64,000 nucleotides of DNA from assembly GCF_019397265.1 (NCBI RefSeq), contig NZ_CP068985.1, forward strand, positions 7,041,001 through 7,105,000. Reading direction: 5' to 3'. A program made the position numbers and the translations under genes. The notes below the pieces were generated by a model. That model was not told the DNA's origin, did no database searches, and worked only from the letters and a program-made list of their open reading frames with translations. The stretch is from Nonomuraea coxensis DSM 45129 (GTDB lineage: Bacteria > Actinomycetota > Actinomycetes > Streptosporangiales > Streptosporangiaceae). Below are positions 41,101 to 50,935 of this stretch, piece by piece. Numbering within the stretch: the first letter of the stretch is position 1; each line of letters opens with the position of its first letter.

Positions 41101-43591
41101 CGGGGCCGCCGCCACGCTCACCGCCGAGGCCGCCGAGCCCGAGGCCGCCATCGACCTCTACGTCACCTGGGAGGACCAGCCCGACGACGACGCCATGGCC
41201 GTACGGCTGGGCGGGCTCGTCGCCCGGCACGCGCGGCCCGCGGGCGTCCAGCGGATCACCGTCATCGTGGCCGGCACCGGCGGCGCCGTGATGCACCACC
41301 ACTTCACCTTCCGGCCCGACGGTGCGGGTCTCGCCGAGGACCGGCTGATCCGCGGCATCCATCCGCAGATCGCGCACCGCCTGCAGCTCGAACGGTGGCG
41401 CGAGTTCGACCTCACCCGGCTGCCGTCGGTGGACGAGGAGATCTACCTGTTCAAGGCCGTCGCGAAGAGCAACCCCACCGACGAGCGGCTGCTCGCGATG
41501 GGCCAGGTCCGCGACCTGACGCCGCTGCGCGAGGCCGACGGCAGGCTGGTCGCGTTGCCGGCGGTGGAGGACGCGCTCACGGCGGGCCTCGACGCGATCC
41601 GCAACTTCCAGGCGCAGCGCCCGCAGAACAAGCGCCTCGACACCAACCGCATCATGATGTACGTCTGGCCGGCCACCGAGATCTCGCACGACGAGCTCAA
41701 CGCGCTGGTCCAGCGCATCCTGCCGACCACGGTGGGCGCGGGGCTGGAGGAGGTCCTGTTCGTGGCCCGCCAGCGCAACGCGGCGGGCGAGCTGAGCGAG
41801 GTCGCCGTGCGCATCACGCTCGACGCGGGCCACGGCGCGAGCCTCTACGTGGAGAAGCCCTCGGCGGAGCCGGTGCGGCCGCTCGACGACTACCGCCAGA
41901 AGGTGCTGCGGGCCGCCCGGCGAGGCAGCGTCTACCCGTACGAGCTGAGCGCCATGCTCGGCCGCTTCACCGAGCACGACCTCGACGAGCACGGCGCGCT
42001 CGTGCCGGTGGACCGGCCGAAGGGCAACAACACCGCGGCCATCGTGGCGGGCGTCGTCTCGACGCCGACCGAGCGGCACCCGGAGGGCGTCACCCGCGTG
42101 GTCCTGCTCGGCGACCCGACCAAGGCGCTCGGCGCGCTGTCGGAGCCGGAGTGCTCGCGGGTGATCGCCGCGCTCGACCTCGCCGAACGGATGCGGGTCC
42201 CGCTGGAGTGGTACGCGCTGTCGGCGGGCGCGCGCATCTCGATGACCTCGGGCACCGAGAACATGGACTGGGTCGCGGCGGCCCTCAAGCGGATCGTCGA
42301 GTTCACGCAGGCGGGCGGCGAGATCAACATCGTGGTCGCCGGGATCAACGTCGGCGCCCAGCCCTACTGGAACGCCGAGGCGACGATGCTCATGCACACC
42401 AAGGGCGTCCTGGTGATGACCCCGGACTCGGCGATGGTGCTCACCGGCAAGCAGTCGCTCGACTTCTCCGGCGGCGTGTCGGCCGAGGACAACTTCGGCA
42501 TCGGCGGCTACGACCGCGTCATGGGCCCGAACGGCCAGGCACAGTACTGGGCGCCCAACCTGCGGGTCGCCCACGACGTGCTGATGGCGCACTACGACCA
42601 CACCTACGTCGCGCCCGGCGAGACGGGGCCGCGGCGGGCCGTCACCAGCGACCCCGCCGACCGGGACATCTCGTCCTACCCGCACGTGGTCGCGGGCAGC
42701 GACTTCGGCACGGTGGGCGAGATCTTCTCCGCCGAGCACAACCCGGACCGCAAGAAGCCGTTCGACATCCGCACCGTGATGCGCGCGCTGGCCGACCAGG
42801 ACCATCCGGTGCTGGAGCGCTGGGCGGGCATGGCCGACGCGGAGACGGCCGCGGTCCAGGACGCGCACATCGGCGGCCGGCCGGTCTGCCTGATCGGCAT
42901 CGAGTCCCGCGCGGTGCCGCGGCGGGGCTTCCCGCCCACCGACGGCCCCGACACCTACACCGCGGGCACGCTCTTCCCGCGCTCGTCGAAGAAGACCGCC
43001 CGCGCGATCAACGCGGCGTCGGGCAACCGGCCGCTGGTGGTGCTGGCCAACCTGTCGGGCTTCGACGGCTCGCCCGAGTCGATGCGCAAGCTCCAGCTCG
43101 AGTACGGCGCGGAGATCGGCCGGGCGATCGTCAACTTCGAGGGCCCGATCGTGTTCTGCGTGATCTCCCGCTATCACGGCGGGGCGTTCGTGGTGTTCTC
43201 CAAGGCGCTCAACCCGAACATGACCGTGCTCGCGCTGGAGGGCTCGTTCGCCTCGGTGCTGGGCGGGGCGCCGGCGGCCGCCGTGGTGTTCTCCAGCGAG
43301 GTGAACCACCGCACGGCGACCGACGCGCGGGTCACCGAGCTGCAGGGGCGCCTCTCGGGGCTCATCGGGGCCGAGCGGGCGGCGCTGAACGCGCAGCTCG
43401 TGGAGGTGCAGGCCGCCGTGCGCGCGGAGAAGCTGAGCGAGATCGCCGCGGAGTTCGACCGGGTGCACAGCATCCAGCGGGCCGTGGAGGTCGGGTCGGT
43501 GGACGAGATCGTCAGCGTCGCGGAGCTGCGCCCCCGGATCATCGAGGCCATCGAGCGCGGACTGGCCGGCCAGGCGGCCGCCCGCTCCTGA
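38111..43591 (+). CDS. Single-chain biotin-dependent acyl-CoA carboxylase (BC-BCCP-CT)
   Basis: An 1826-residue multidomain enzyme. Biotin carboxylase occupies about 1-450, with the ATP-grasp glycine loop KASAGGGGRGIR and EVNTRLQVEHPITE. The BCCP domain carries biotin on Lys621 in ESMKME. After a long central region the carboxyltransferase halves cover about 1290-1800 (SGTENMDWVAAAL, GINVGAQPYWNAEA, DFSGGVSAEDNFGIGGYD). It converts an acyl-CoA, most likely acetyl-CoA, to the carboxylated product using bicarbonate and ATP. The layout resembles eukaryotic ACC rather than split bacterial subunits. GTG 38111 has GGGGAGA upstream. No accessory subunit gene lies nearby. Confidence 0.92.
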   Translation: MFKRVAIVNRGEAAMRLIHAVKDLSAETGARIETVALYTDADRDATFVREADLAHLLGPASARPYLDHAVLERALTETGADAAWVGWGFVAEDPAFAELCEKIGVTFIGPGAEAMRRLGDKIGAKLLAEEAGVPVAPWSRGEVATLEQALRAGQQIGYPLMLKASAGGGGRGIRVIGSERELADAYERTRQEALRAFGSGVVFLERLVTGARHVEVQVIADGQGTAWALGVRDCSIQRRNQKIIEESASPVLSEEQTAELKASAERLAKAVGYRGACTVEFLYHPGEELFAFLEVNTRLQVEHPITEVTTGTDLVRLQLHVAAGGRLEGPPPVETGHAVEARLNAEDPDRDFAPAPGRVARLVLPAGPGIRVDTGVREGDVIPAAFDSMIAKIIAYGRDREQALGRLRRAMADITVIIEGGATNKSFILDLLDQPEVITAQADTGWIDRVRAEGRLISHRHSAVALVAAAIRAYRDEEELSLRRLLSTAYGGRPQVRHDPGRPLDLKLRGVGYRVSVARVGQERFRVGVSGGGAVHHADVEVDRFDAHSGQIVVNGRRFRLVSAAHGPTHLVEVDGVTHRISRDEGGVVRSPAPALVVAAPLAVGDEVEAGAPILVLESMKMETVLRAPFRARVRECPVPVGSQVETGAALMRLEPLTDDSPQEEAGVAEIDLPAEPADVPAAERAARGLRHLRGLLLGFDADPQGHRRVLSGYLAARDELGDRVLEGELDLLTVFADLCELSRNKPSGDLGSEPDSAVHSPREFFHSYLQSLDVERAGLTEGFQAKLAKVLAHYGVTSLDRTPELESAVFRIFLAQQRMSTGVAIVSELLRRWLAGPPPQESLSEPAGLTLEHLVEATQVRFPTLTDLARGVVFRWFAQPLLRRNRAEVYAAVRGHLRHLDRDPHAPDRAERIQAMVASAEPLVRLLGQRIGRPGRDHAPLLEVLTRRYYGNRGLSEVVARTIDGCRFVTATRAGSDGATRVVATAADIAALPDALGAAATLTAEAAEPEAAIDLYVTWEDQPDDDAMAVRLGGLVARHARPAGVQRITVIVAGTGGAVMHHHFTFRPDGAGLAEDRLIRGIHPQIAHRLQLERWREFDLTRLPSVDEEIYLFKAVAKSNPTDERLLAMGQVRDLTPLREADGRLVALPAVEDALTAGLDAIRNFQAQRPQNKRLDTNRIMMYVWPATEISHDELNALVQRILPTTVGAGLEEVLFVARQRNAAGELSEVAVRITLDAGHGASLYVEKPSAEPVRPLDDYRQKVLRAARRGSVYPYELSAMLGRFTEHDLDEHGALVPVDRPKGNNTAAIVAGVVSTPTERHPEGVTRVVLLGDPTKALGALSEPECSRVIAALDLAERMRVPLEWYALSAGARISMTSGTENMDWVAAALKRIVEFTQAGGEINIVVAGINVGAQPYWNAEATMLMHTKGVLVMTPDSAMVLTGKQSLDFSGGVSAEDNFGIGGYDRVMGPNGQAQYWAPNLRVAHDVLMAHYDHTYVAPGETGPRRAVTSDPADRDISSYPHVVAGSDFGTVGEIFSAEHNPDRKKPFDIRTVMRALADQDHPVLERWAGMADAETAAVQDAHIGGRPVCLIGIESRAVPRRGFPPTDGPDTYTAGTLFPRSSKKTARAINAASGNRPLVVLANLSGFDGSPESMRKLQLEYGAEIGRAIVNFEGPIVFCVISRYHGGAFVVFSKALNPNMTVLALEGSFASVLGGAPAAAVVFSSEVNHRTATDARVTELQGRLSGLIGAERAALNAQLVEVQAAVRAEKLSEIAAEFDRVHSIQRAVEVGSVDEIVSVAELRPRIIEAIERGLAGQAAARS

Positions 43592-43604
43592 ACCGGCGTC
43601 CCAC

Positions 43605-43638
43605 GGGCCGGCGAGGCGCACATCCGCCTCGCCGGCCC
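43605..43638. terminator. Hairpin between the carboxylase and kinase genes
   Basis: GGGCCGGCGAGGCG and CGCCTCGCCGGCCC form a perfect 14-bp stem with a 6-nt loop, 13 bp after the carboxylase stop, facing the convergent kinase gene. Confidence 0.8.
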
Positions 43639-43673
43639 GGCACCGAGGACGGCGGGGCGGTGCTGGGCGGGGG

Positions 43674-44996
<1,323 letters not shown>

Positions 44997-45041
44997 GTCA
45001 CCTCGCCCGTCACGTCCTGTACGACAGTTGATCAGAATAGA

Positions 45042-45470
45042 TCACACAGGAGCGCTCCGCCGCTGGGGCAGCGGACAGTCGGGGCCGGTGCAGTGCGTGA
45101 GGCTGTCGCAGCCGGCGCTGACCACCTGGGTCAGCGCGGCCCGGATCGCGGTCAGGCCGGCGATCTTCGCGTCCACTTCGGCGATCTTGGCCTGGGCGCG
45201 GGCCCGCAGGCCGGGGGTGGGGTGGCCGCGCCTGCCGGTGTCGAGCAGCTCGGCCACCTCGTCCAGGGTGAAGCCGAGCCGCTGGGCGGCCTTGATCACG
45301 GTCAGCAGGGTGACGGTGTCCGGCGGGTAGGCGCGGTGCCCGCCGGGGCTGCGGGCCGGCTCGGCGATCAGGCCCCTGCGCTCGTAGTAGCGCAGGGTCT
45401 GCGGGTTGACCCCGGCCCGCTCGGCGACCTGCCCGCTGCGCAGGTACGCCCCGTCGGGGTCCCGCCTCAC
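45042..45470 (-). CDS. MerR family transcriptional regulator
   Basis: A 142-residue regulator. The N-terminal HTH (GQVAERAGVNPQTLRYYERR) with wing GGHRAYP is followed by a dimerisation helix and a Cys-rich end GCDSLTHCTGPDCPL, similar to the metal-binding loops of MerR/ZntR proteins. The Cys that MerR uses from the start of the dimerisation helix is missing, so the ligand may differ from Hg. The GTG start overlaps the upstream stop (GTGA), coupling it to the small protein. Their common promoter has the 19-bp spacer that MerR proteins untwist. Confidence 0.9.
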   Translation of the reverse strand: MRRDPDGAYLRSGQVAERAGVNPQTLRYYERRGLIAEPARSPGGHRAYPPDTVTLLTVIKAAQRLGFTLDEVAELLDTGRRGHPTPGLRARAQAKIAEVDAKIAGLTAIRAALTQVVSAGCDSLTHCTGPDCPLPQRRSAPV

Positions 45471-45847
45471 GCCGGGCTCCCCGCCCGGCCGGGCGAGGTC
45501 TCCCCCGGAGGGGCGGCGCCGGCGCGCGCGGCCAGCGCGTCCAGCACGTCGGCGTGCTCCGGCGGCACCGTCACCTCCAGCGTGAGGGCGCCGCCGGCGA
45601 CGGTGAGGACGAAGGTGAAGAAGGAGCAGCAGCCGTTCTCCCTGGCCGCCAGTTCGGCGGCCCTGGCGGCGCCGGCCGGGGTGAAGTCGAGCTCCAGCCG
45701 CAGCCGTTCCCGCCCGGGACGCCGTACGGCCCGGACGGTCTCGGCGAACAGGGCGTCGAACTCGGCCACCCGCAGCGGCCGCTCGGCGGTGGGCAGCGTG
45801 CACGCGGAGGGAGCCCACACCTGGCCGGGGGCGAGGTTTTCCGTCAT
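45467..45847 (-). CDS. Small Cys-containing protein cotranscribed with MerR
   Basis: A 126-residue soluble protein of unknown function. It contains an N-terminal Cys (PSACTLPTAERPLR) and a central CC pair in ARENGCCSFFTFVL, then a beta-hairpin ALTLEVTVP. The Cys set and MerR linkage suggest metal or thiol chemistry, perhaps metal capture (inference). The first base of ATG 45847 lies almost at the predicted transcription start, so the mRNA is probably leaderless. Confidence 0.75.
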   Translation of the reverse strand: MTENLAPGQVWAPSACTLPTAERPLRVAEFDALFAETVRAVRRPGRERLRLELDFTPAGAARAAELAARENGCCSFFTFVLTVAGGALTLEVTVPPEHADVLDALAARAGAAPPGETSPGRAGSPA

Positions 45848-45854
45848 GCTCCGA

Positions 45855-45885
45855 CGGTAAGCCCGTACCCGGGTACCGGATGCAA
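45855..45885 (-). promoter_or_regulatory. MerR-type promoter with 19-bp spacer and operator
   Basis: On the minus strand TTGCAT (45880-45885) and TTACCG (45855-45860) are separated by 19 bp. The spacer holds the perfect palindrome GTACCCGGGTAC (45865-45876). An over-long spacer with a central dyad is the hallmark of MerR-activated promoters. Confidence 0.75.
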
Positions 45886-45899
45886 GCCCCCCGCGCTGC

Positions 45900-47366
45900 C
45901 TAGGCGGTGACGGGCCTGGCGAGGTAGCGGCCCGCGGGGTCGCCCACGACCTTGCCGTCCTCCAGCACCCGCCGGCCGCGCAGGAAGGTGTCGGTCACCT
46001 TCGCGGTCAGCTCGAAGCCCTCGAACGGCGTGTACTCCTGGGTGGACTCGGAGTCGGCCGCGCGCACGGTCCAGGACGTGTCGGGGTCGACGAGGACGAT
46101 GTCGGCGTCGAAGCCCTCGGCGATCGCGCCCTTGGTGCGGAGCCCGAACCGCTGCGCCGGGTTCCAGGAGAGCAGCCGGGCCACGTCGCCGTAGGACAGC
46201 CCGCGCCGGGAGCCCTCGCTGATCAGGCCGGGCAGCAGGTACTCGGCGCCGCCGAACCCCGACTTGGCCAGGAACACGTCGTCGCGCGGGTCGCCGAACT
46301 TCTGCTCGTCGCGGCAGCAGGCGTGGTCGCTGACCACCCAGTCGACCTTGCCGTCGAGCAGGTGGCCCCACAGCGCCTCGACGTCCTCGCGCGGGCGCAG
46401 CGGCGGGTTGACCTTGCCGCCGATGCCGCTCGCGGTGGTGATGTCGGCGAGCAGGTGGCCGATGGTCACCTCGCGGCGGAAGTCGATGTGCGGGAACGCC
46501 TCGGCCATCCGCAGCGCCGCGTCCATGGCCTTGGCCGACGACAGGTGCAGCAGGTTGATCGTGGGGAGCCCGGTCTCGTGCGCGAGGTAGGAGGCGATGC
46601 TCACCGCCAGGCCCTCGGAGTGCGGGGGCCGGGAGGCGCTGTAGGCCGCGAGGCCGGTGAGCGTGCCCTCCTCCTCCACCATCTTCGTGTACGCGCTCAT
46701 GATCTCGGCCGTCTCGCAGTGCAGGGACAGCGAGATCTCGTCGGCCAGGTCGGGGAACTGCTCGCGGGCCGCCTGGATGCCGCGCATGACGAACTCGAAG
46801 TGCGCGTAGTCGTACCGCTCGCCCTCGGGGATCATGAGGAAGGAGTTCTGGTCGGCGGAGCGCCCGTGCAGGCCGTGGCTGCCGTAGAACATGAACACCT
46901 TGAACGACGTCACCCCGTGCTCGCTCACCAGGGAGGGGATCTCGTCGATGTGCCCGCGCTGCATGGGCGCGAGGTGGAAGGCGTAGTCGACGTACGAGCG
47001 GTCCTGGGAGTTGGCCAGGACCTCGGGGAAGACCTCCGCGTACGGGCCGCCCTTGTTGAGGTAGTACTGGCCGGTGCGCATGTAGGTGAGGGCGGAGGTG
47101 ACGCCGCCCTGGGCGCAGGCCCGGCTCTCGGTCTCGGTGTCGACGGCCAGCGGGTTGTAGATGCCCCAGTGCTGGTGGGCGTCCACCGCGCCGGGGAAGG
47201 CCAGCTTGCCGCCGCCGTCCACGACGGTGCGCGCCTCGGCCGGGTCGAGGCCCGGCCGGATGGCGGCGATCCGGCCGTCGAGGATGCCGAGGTCGGCGGT
47301 CTCCGGCTCGGGCCGGTCGTGCCGGACGACCCTGACGTTGGTGACGATCACGTCGTACGATGCCAC
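45900..47366 (-). CDS. Cyclic amidohydrolase (dihydropyrimidinase/hydantoinase/allantoinase family)
   Basis: A 488-residue metal-dependent ring-opening hydrolase. HxH is DAHQHWG near residue 60, the carboxylated Lys is probably that of SFKVFMFYG, further His lie in LHCETAEI and LHLSSAK, and the final Asp is in VVSDHACC. The family opens cyclic imides or ureides (hydantoin, dihydropyrimidines, allantoin). GTG 47366 has AAGGAG at good spacing. It is the last gene of the minus-strand cluster and gives the strongest hint that an N-heterocycle is degraded. Confidence 0.88.
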   Translation of the reverse strand: MASYDVIVTNVRVVRHDRPEPETADLGILDGRIAAIRPGLDPAEARTVVDGGGKLAFPGAVDAHQHWGIYNPLAVDTETESRACAQGGVTSALTYMRTGQYYLNKGGPYAEVFPEVLANSQDRSYVDYAFHLAPMQRGHIDEIPSLVSEHGVTSFKVFMFYGSHGLHGRSADQNSFLMIPEGERYDYAHFEFVMRGIQAAREQFPDLADEISLSLHCETAEIMSAYTKMVEEEGTLTGLAAYSASRPPHSEGLAVSIASYLAHETGLPTINLLHLSSAKAMDAALRMAEAFPHIDFRREVTIGHLLADITTASGIGGKVNPPLRPREDVEALWGHLLDGKVDWVVSDHACCRDEQKFGDPRDDVFLAKSGFGGAEYLLPGLISEGSRRGLSYGDVARLLSWNPAQRFGLRTKGAIAEGFDADIVLVDPDTSWTVRAADSESTQEYTPFEGFELTAKVTDTFLRGRRVLEDGKVVGDPAGRYLARPVTA

Positions 47367-47395
47367 GGGGGTTCTCCTTTGGGGGCTCAGGGGGC

Positions 47396-48832
47396 TCAGA
47401 GGGCGGAAGACGGGGTCTCGGTCAGCCGGGTGAGCGGGCGCATGACCTCGGCCACGCCGGGGAGGTGGTCGAGCCGCATGACGAGGTCGCGCACGGTCGC
47501 GGCGGACTCCTCCGGCAGCCGGCCGGCCACGTTCTCGCGGAACTTGCGGGCGAGCTCGGCGTCGGACAGCGGCCGGGCGGGGCCGCCCCGGTTGGCCAGC
47601 GCCTCCTCGGTCCACGCGCGGCCGTCGTCGGTGCGCACCCGGACCACGGCGGGGAACTGGTGCGGGAAGATGGCGTCGCAGCGCTCGTCGGGGACGACGT
47701 CGACCAGGGCCATCAGCGCCCGGCGGGCCGGGTCGCGGGCCAGCTCGTCGGTGAAGTCGTCGAGGCCCACGCCGAGGCCGGAGCCGCCGACGAGCCCGGC
47801 GACCACCGCGTAGGGACCGCTGAACTGCGCCTGGTAGCCGGTCTCCGGGGCCCGCTTCTGGTCGAGCGGCTGGCCGATGGTGCGGATCACGGCCGACGGC
47901 ACGCGCAGCTCGATGTGCTCGATCCGGTCGAGCGGGAGGCCCCGCTCGCGCAGCGCGATGCCGGCGTCGATGGCCGTGTGGGTGAAGTGGTTGGCCGGGT
48001 AGGGCTTGAAGAAGATCCCGGGGACCGCCCACTCCTCGCCCAGCCCGTCGAGCACCTGGCCGAGGTCGCTGGCGCCGCGCAGGAACGCCTCGAAGAAGCC
48101 GAAGCGGCCCTCGAGGACGGTGGGCGGGCCGGTGAAGCCGCGCCGGGTGAGCTCGGCGGCGGTGACGGCCGACTGCGCGGCCCAGCCGCAGTGCAGCCGC
48201 TTGACGGTGCCGCCGGTGCGGTTGGCCTCGATGATGCCGGAGGCGAAGGACGCGGTGATGCCCAGGGCGTGCCCGACGCCCTCCGCGCCGAGCCCCATGA
48301 GCAGGGCGGCCGCGACCGCGCCGCCCATCGCGCCGCAGATGGAGGTGGCGTGCTGGCCGTGCTCGAAGAAGACGGAGTTGCCGAGCTCGCTGTCGTAGCC
48401 GGCCATGCCGAGCCGTACGGCGACCTCCAGCCCGGCGGCCACGGCGGCGACCGTGTCGGCTCCGGAGGCTCCGTACGCCTCGGCGGCGGCGAGCGCCGCC
48501 GGCACGACCGCCGCGCTCGGGTGCAGCACCGACGGCAGGTGGGTGTCGTCGTAGTCGAGCGAGTGGGCGAGCACCCCGTTGGCGAAGGCGGCCTGCGGGG
48601 CGGGCAGGCGGCCGGGCACGCCGACGGCGGCGGCCTGCGGCGCGCCGCCCTGGTCGGCCACGTACGCGGCCGCGGCGGCGCTGGTCGGCAGCCGGTAGGC
48701 GGCGACGCAGAGCCCCAGGACGTCGAGGATCCTGCGGCGCACGCTGTCGGTCACGGCGTCGGGCAGCGGCGCGGTCAGCGTCCCGGCCGCGAACCGGGAC
48801 ACCTCGATCGCGAGGGCGGGGGTCTCAGCCAT
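47396..48832 (-). CDS. MmgE/PrpD family protein (first copy)
   Basis: A 478-residue protein of the 2-methylcitrate dehydratase / iminodisuccinate epimerase / cis-aconitate decarboxylase fold. The conserved HSLDYDDTH (residues about 90-98) and GIFFKPYPANHFTH bear active-site His and Lys. Such enzymes eliminate water, CO2 or epimerise carboxylates. It overlaps the cyclase gene by eight bases. A second, divergent copy occurs at 59086-60453, so the pathway may use two successive lyase or epimerase steps. Confidence 0.88.
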   Translation of the reverse strand: MAETPALAIEVSRFAAGTLTAPLPDAVTDSVRRRILDVLGLCVAAYRLPTSAAAAAYVADQGGAPQAAAVGVPGRLPAPQAAFANGVLAHSLDYDDTHLPSVLHPSAAVVPAALAAAEAYGASGADTVAAVAAGLEVAVRLGMAGYDSELGNSVFFEHGQHATSICGAMGGAVAAALLMGLGAEGVGHALGITASFASGIIEANRTGGTVKRLHCGWAAQSAVTAAELTRRGFTGPPTVLEGRFGFFEAFLRGASDLGQVLDGLGEEWAVPGIFFKPYPANHFTHTAIDAGIALRERGLPLDRIEHIELRVPSAVIRTIGQPLDQKRAPETGYQAQFSGPYAVVAGLVGGSGLGVGLDDFTDELARDPARRALMALVDVVPDERCDAIFPHQFPAVVRVRTDDGRAWTEEALANRGGPARPLSDAELARKFRENVAGRLPEESAATVRDLVMRLDHLPGVAEVMRPLTRLTETPSSAL

Positions 48833-49727
48833 GGCCGACCACCGCCAGCGGGCGCACGGGCGAGCCGGTCGCGCCGAAGATCGGCAGCGGGGAGAGCACG
48901 AACGCGAACTCGTGCACGCCGTCGGCGGCCAGTTCGTCGAGCACCATCGTCTCGATGATGTAGACGCCCCGCTCGACGAGCAGGACGCGGTGGGCGGGCA
49001 GCAGGCTGTGGCCGCCGCCCGGCGCGAGCCGTTCGAAGGCGATGGTGTCGGCGCCGACGGCGTGCGGCCGGTGGTCGGCCAGCCAGGTCGCGCCGGCCTC
49101 GCCGACGCCGGGCACGCCCGAGGCGAGGCCGGTGTAGGCGTCGCGGTCGCCGAACAGGCGTCCCCAGCCGCTGCGGACGAGGACGACGTCGCCGGCGCGG
49201 ATGGGCGTGCCCTGCCGCTCGACGGTCGCCGCCAGGTCCTCGGGGGTGATCTCGTAGCCGGGGGCGCAGCCCTCGGGCGTGCCGAGCGCGGCCGGCACGT
49301 CGAGCAGCACGCCCCGGCGGAGCATCGGGGCGATGGTGTGGGCCCCGAGCGCGGCGAACCTGCCGCCCCGGCTCGCCTCGACGGCGTCGGACCCGTCGAG
49401 CAGCCGGCCGTCCTGCGACACGTGGGAGAAGGCGTCGATGTGGGTGCCGACGTGGGTGCCCATCGTGATGACGTCGTTGGCGGCCGAGCCGCCGTCGGCC
49501 CGCACCATGTCGCCGTGCCGGCGGGGCAGCGCGTGCCAGAAGGCCGGGTGGTTGGGCGACTGCGGCATCCCGATGGTGAGGGGCCGGCCCAGATCGTAGA
49601 TCCGGATCCCGTCGTGGACGGCGCGCAGCAGCAGGCCGGTCGTGGTGGCGCTGGTGGAGTCTTCTGGGCTCAACGCTTCTCGTCTTTCGTCGCTGGTCCG
49701 AATGCCGGTGATGCCGGCGCCTGTCAT
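48825..49727 (-). CDS. Cyclase family protein (kynurenine formamidase-like)
   Basis: A 300-residue metal hydrolase. GTHVGTHIDAFSHV is the metal-binding HxGTHxDxxxH motif of the cyclase/KynB family, and VLVRSGWGRLF and a late GVYIIETMVLDEL are also typical. Members hydrolyse N-formyl groups, isatin or cyclic amides. ATG 49727 overlaps the CoA-transferase stop (ATGA). In this cluster it may open an isatin- or lactam-like ring. Confidence 0.88.
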   Translation of the reverse strand: MTGAGITGIRTSDERREALSPEDSTSATTTGLLLRAVHDGIRIYDLGRPLTIGMPQSPNHPAFWHALPRRHGDMVRADGGSAANDVITMGTHVGTHIDAFSHVSQDGRLLDGSDAVEASRGGRFAALGAHTIAPMLRRGVLLDVPAALGTPEGCAPGYEITPEDLAATVERQGTPIRAGDVVLVRSGWGRLFGDRDAYTGLASGVPGVGEAGATWLADHRPHAVGADTIAFERLAPGGGHSLLPAHRVLLVERGVYIIETMVLDELAADGVHEFAFVLSPLPIFGATGSPVRPLAVVGHG

Positions 49728-50920
49728 GCGATCACCCGCCTGGTGCGCAGATCCTCGACCGTCCCGGCGTCGAGGCCGAGCTCGTCCTGGAGGATCGCGT
49801 CGGTGTCGGCGCCGAGGCGCCGCCCGGTGAAGCGGATCCGGCCGGGGGCGCCGGTCATCCGCCACATCACGTTGTGCATGAGCACGGGGCCGAGGTCGTC
49901 GTCCTCGACGTGGGTGAGCATCCCGGTGGCCTGGACGTGGGGGTCCTCGGCGAGGTCGCGGGCGGTGTAGACGGGCGCGACGGCCGCGCCCACCCGCTCG
50001 AACTCGGCCATCACCTCGGCGCGGGTGCGCTCGGCGATCCACGACCCCACGTAGGAGTCGAGCAGGTCGGCGTGCTGCGCCCGCTCGCGGCCGGAGGCGA
50101 ACCAGGGCTCGTCGATGACCTCGGGGTGGCCCACCAGCGTCAGGACGCGCTCGGCGATGCGCTGGGCGCTGGTCGAGACCGCGACCCAGCCGCCGTCCTT
50201 GCACAGGTACGTGTTGCGCGGCGCGTTGTTGGACGACCGGTTGCCCTGCCGCTCCCCGACCACGCCGAGCTGGTCGTACACGGTGGGCCCGGGGCCGACG
50301 GCGGCCATGATGGGCTCGATCAGGCTCAGGTCGACGACCTCGCCCCGCCCGGTCCGCTCGCGGGCCCACAGCGCCATCATCGTCGCCGACGACGCGGCGA
50401 TGCCGCAGATGCTGTCGGCCAGGCCGAACGCCGGCAGCGTCGGCGGGCCGCCGGCCTCGCCGGTGAGGTGGGCGAACCCGCTCATCGCCTCGGCGAGCGT
50501 GCCGAAGCCGGCGCGGGCCGCGTACGGCCCCTGCTGGCCGAAGCCGGTGACGCGGACGATGACCAGCCGGGGGTTGACCGCGTGCAGCGCGTCAGGTCCG
50601 AGGCCCCAGCGTTCGAGCGTGCCGGGCCGGAAGTTCTCCACCAGCACGTCGGCCGTCGCGGCCAGCCGCAGGAGGATGTCCGCGCCCTCGGGAGCCGACA
50701 GGCTCAGTCCGAGCGCCCGCTTGTTGCGGGAGATCTCCTTCCACCACAGGGGCACCCCGTCCTTGGACGGTCCGTGCCCTCGCATGCCGTCACCGTTGAC
50801 CGGGTGCTCGATCTTGATGACCTCGGCGCCCTGGTCGCCGAGGATCTGGCAGCACAGGGGGCCGGCGAGGATGGTGGACGCGTCCAGCACCCTCAGTCCT
50901 GTCAGAGGCCCGTCTTCCAC
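49724..50920 (-). CDS. CaiB/BaiF family CoA-transferase
   Basis: A 398-residue class III CoA-transferase or racemase (LRVLDASTILAGPLCCQILG, VENFRPGTLERWGL, RVTGFGQQGPYA). The position usually holding the catalytic Asp (GFD or GYD) reads GFGTLAEAMSG here, a form I have seen in other actinobacterial members, so the mechanism may differ. It follows a good promoter and possible operator, so it heads its own transcript of four genes (CaiB, cyclase, PrpD, amidohydrolase). Confidence 0.88.
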   Translation of the reverse strand: MEDGPLTGLRVLDASTILAGPLCCQILGDQGAEVIKIEHPVNGDGMRGHGPSKDGVPLWWKEISRNKRALGLSLSAPEGADILLRLAATADVLVENFRPGTLERWGLGPDALHAVNPRLVIVRVTGFGQQGPYAARAGFGTLAEAMSGFAHLTGEAGGPPTLPAFGLADSICGIAASSATMMALWARERTGRGEVVDLSLIEPIMAAVGPGPTVYDQLGVVGERQGNRSSNNAPRNTYLCKDGGWVAVSTSAQRIAERVLTLVGHPEVIDEPWFASGRERAQHADLLDSYVGSWIAERTRAEVMAEFERVGAAVAPVYTARDLAEDPHVQATGMLTHVEDDDLGPVLMHNVMWRMTGAPGRIRFTGRRLGADTDAILQDELGLDAGTVEDLRTRRVIA

Positions 50921-50935
50921 CTTAGCTCCATGTTC

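Noticed and set aside
37988..43621. 1877-codon minus-strand ORF opposite the carboxylase
   Set aside because: Product rich in repetitive Arg/Asp/Gly/His with no domain. It is the mirror of GC-biased codons of the real 1826-residue carboxylase.
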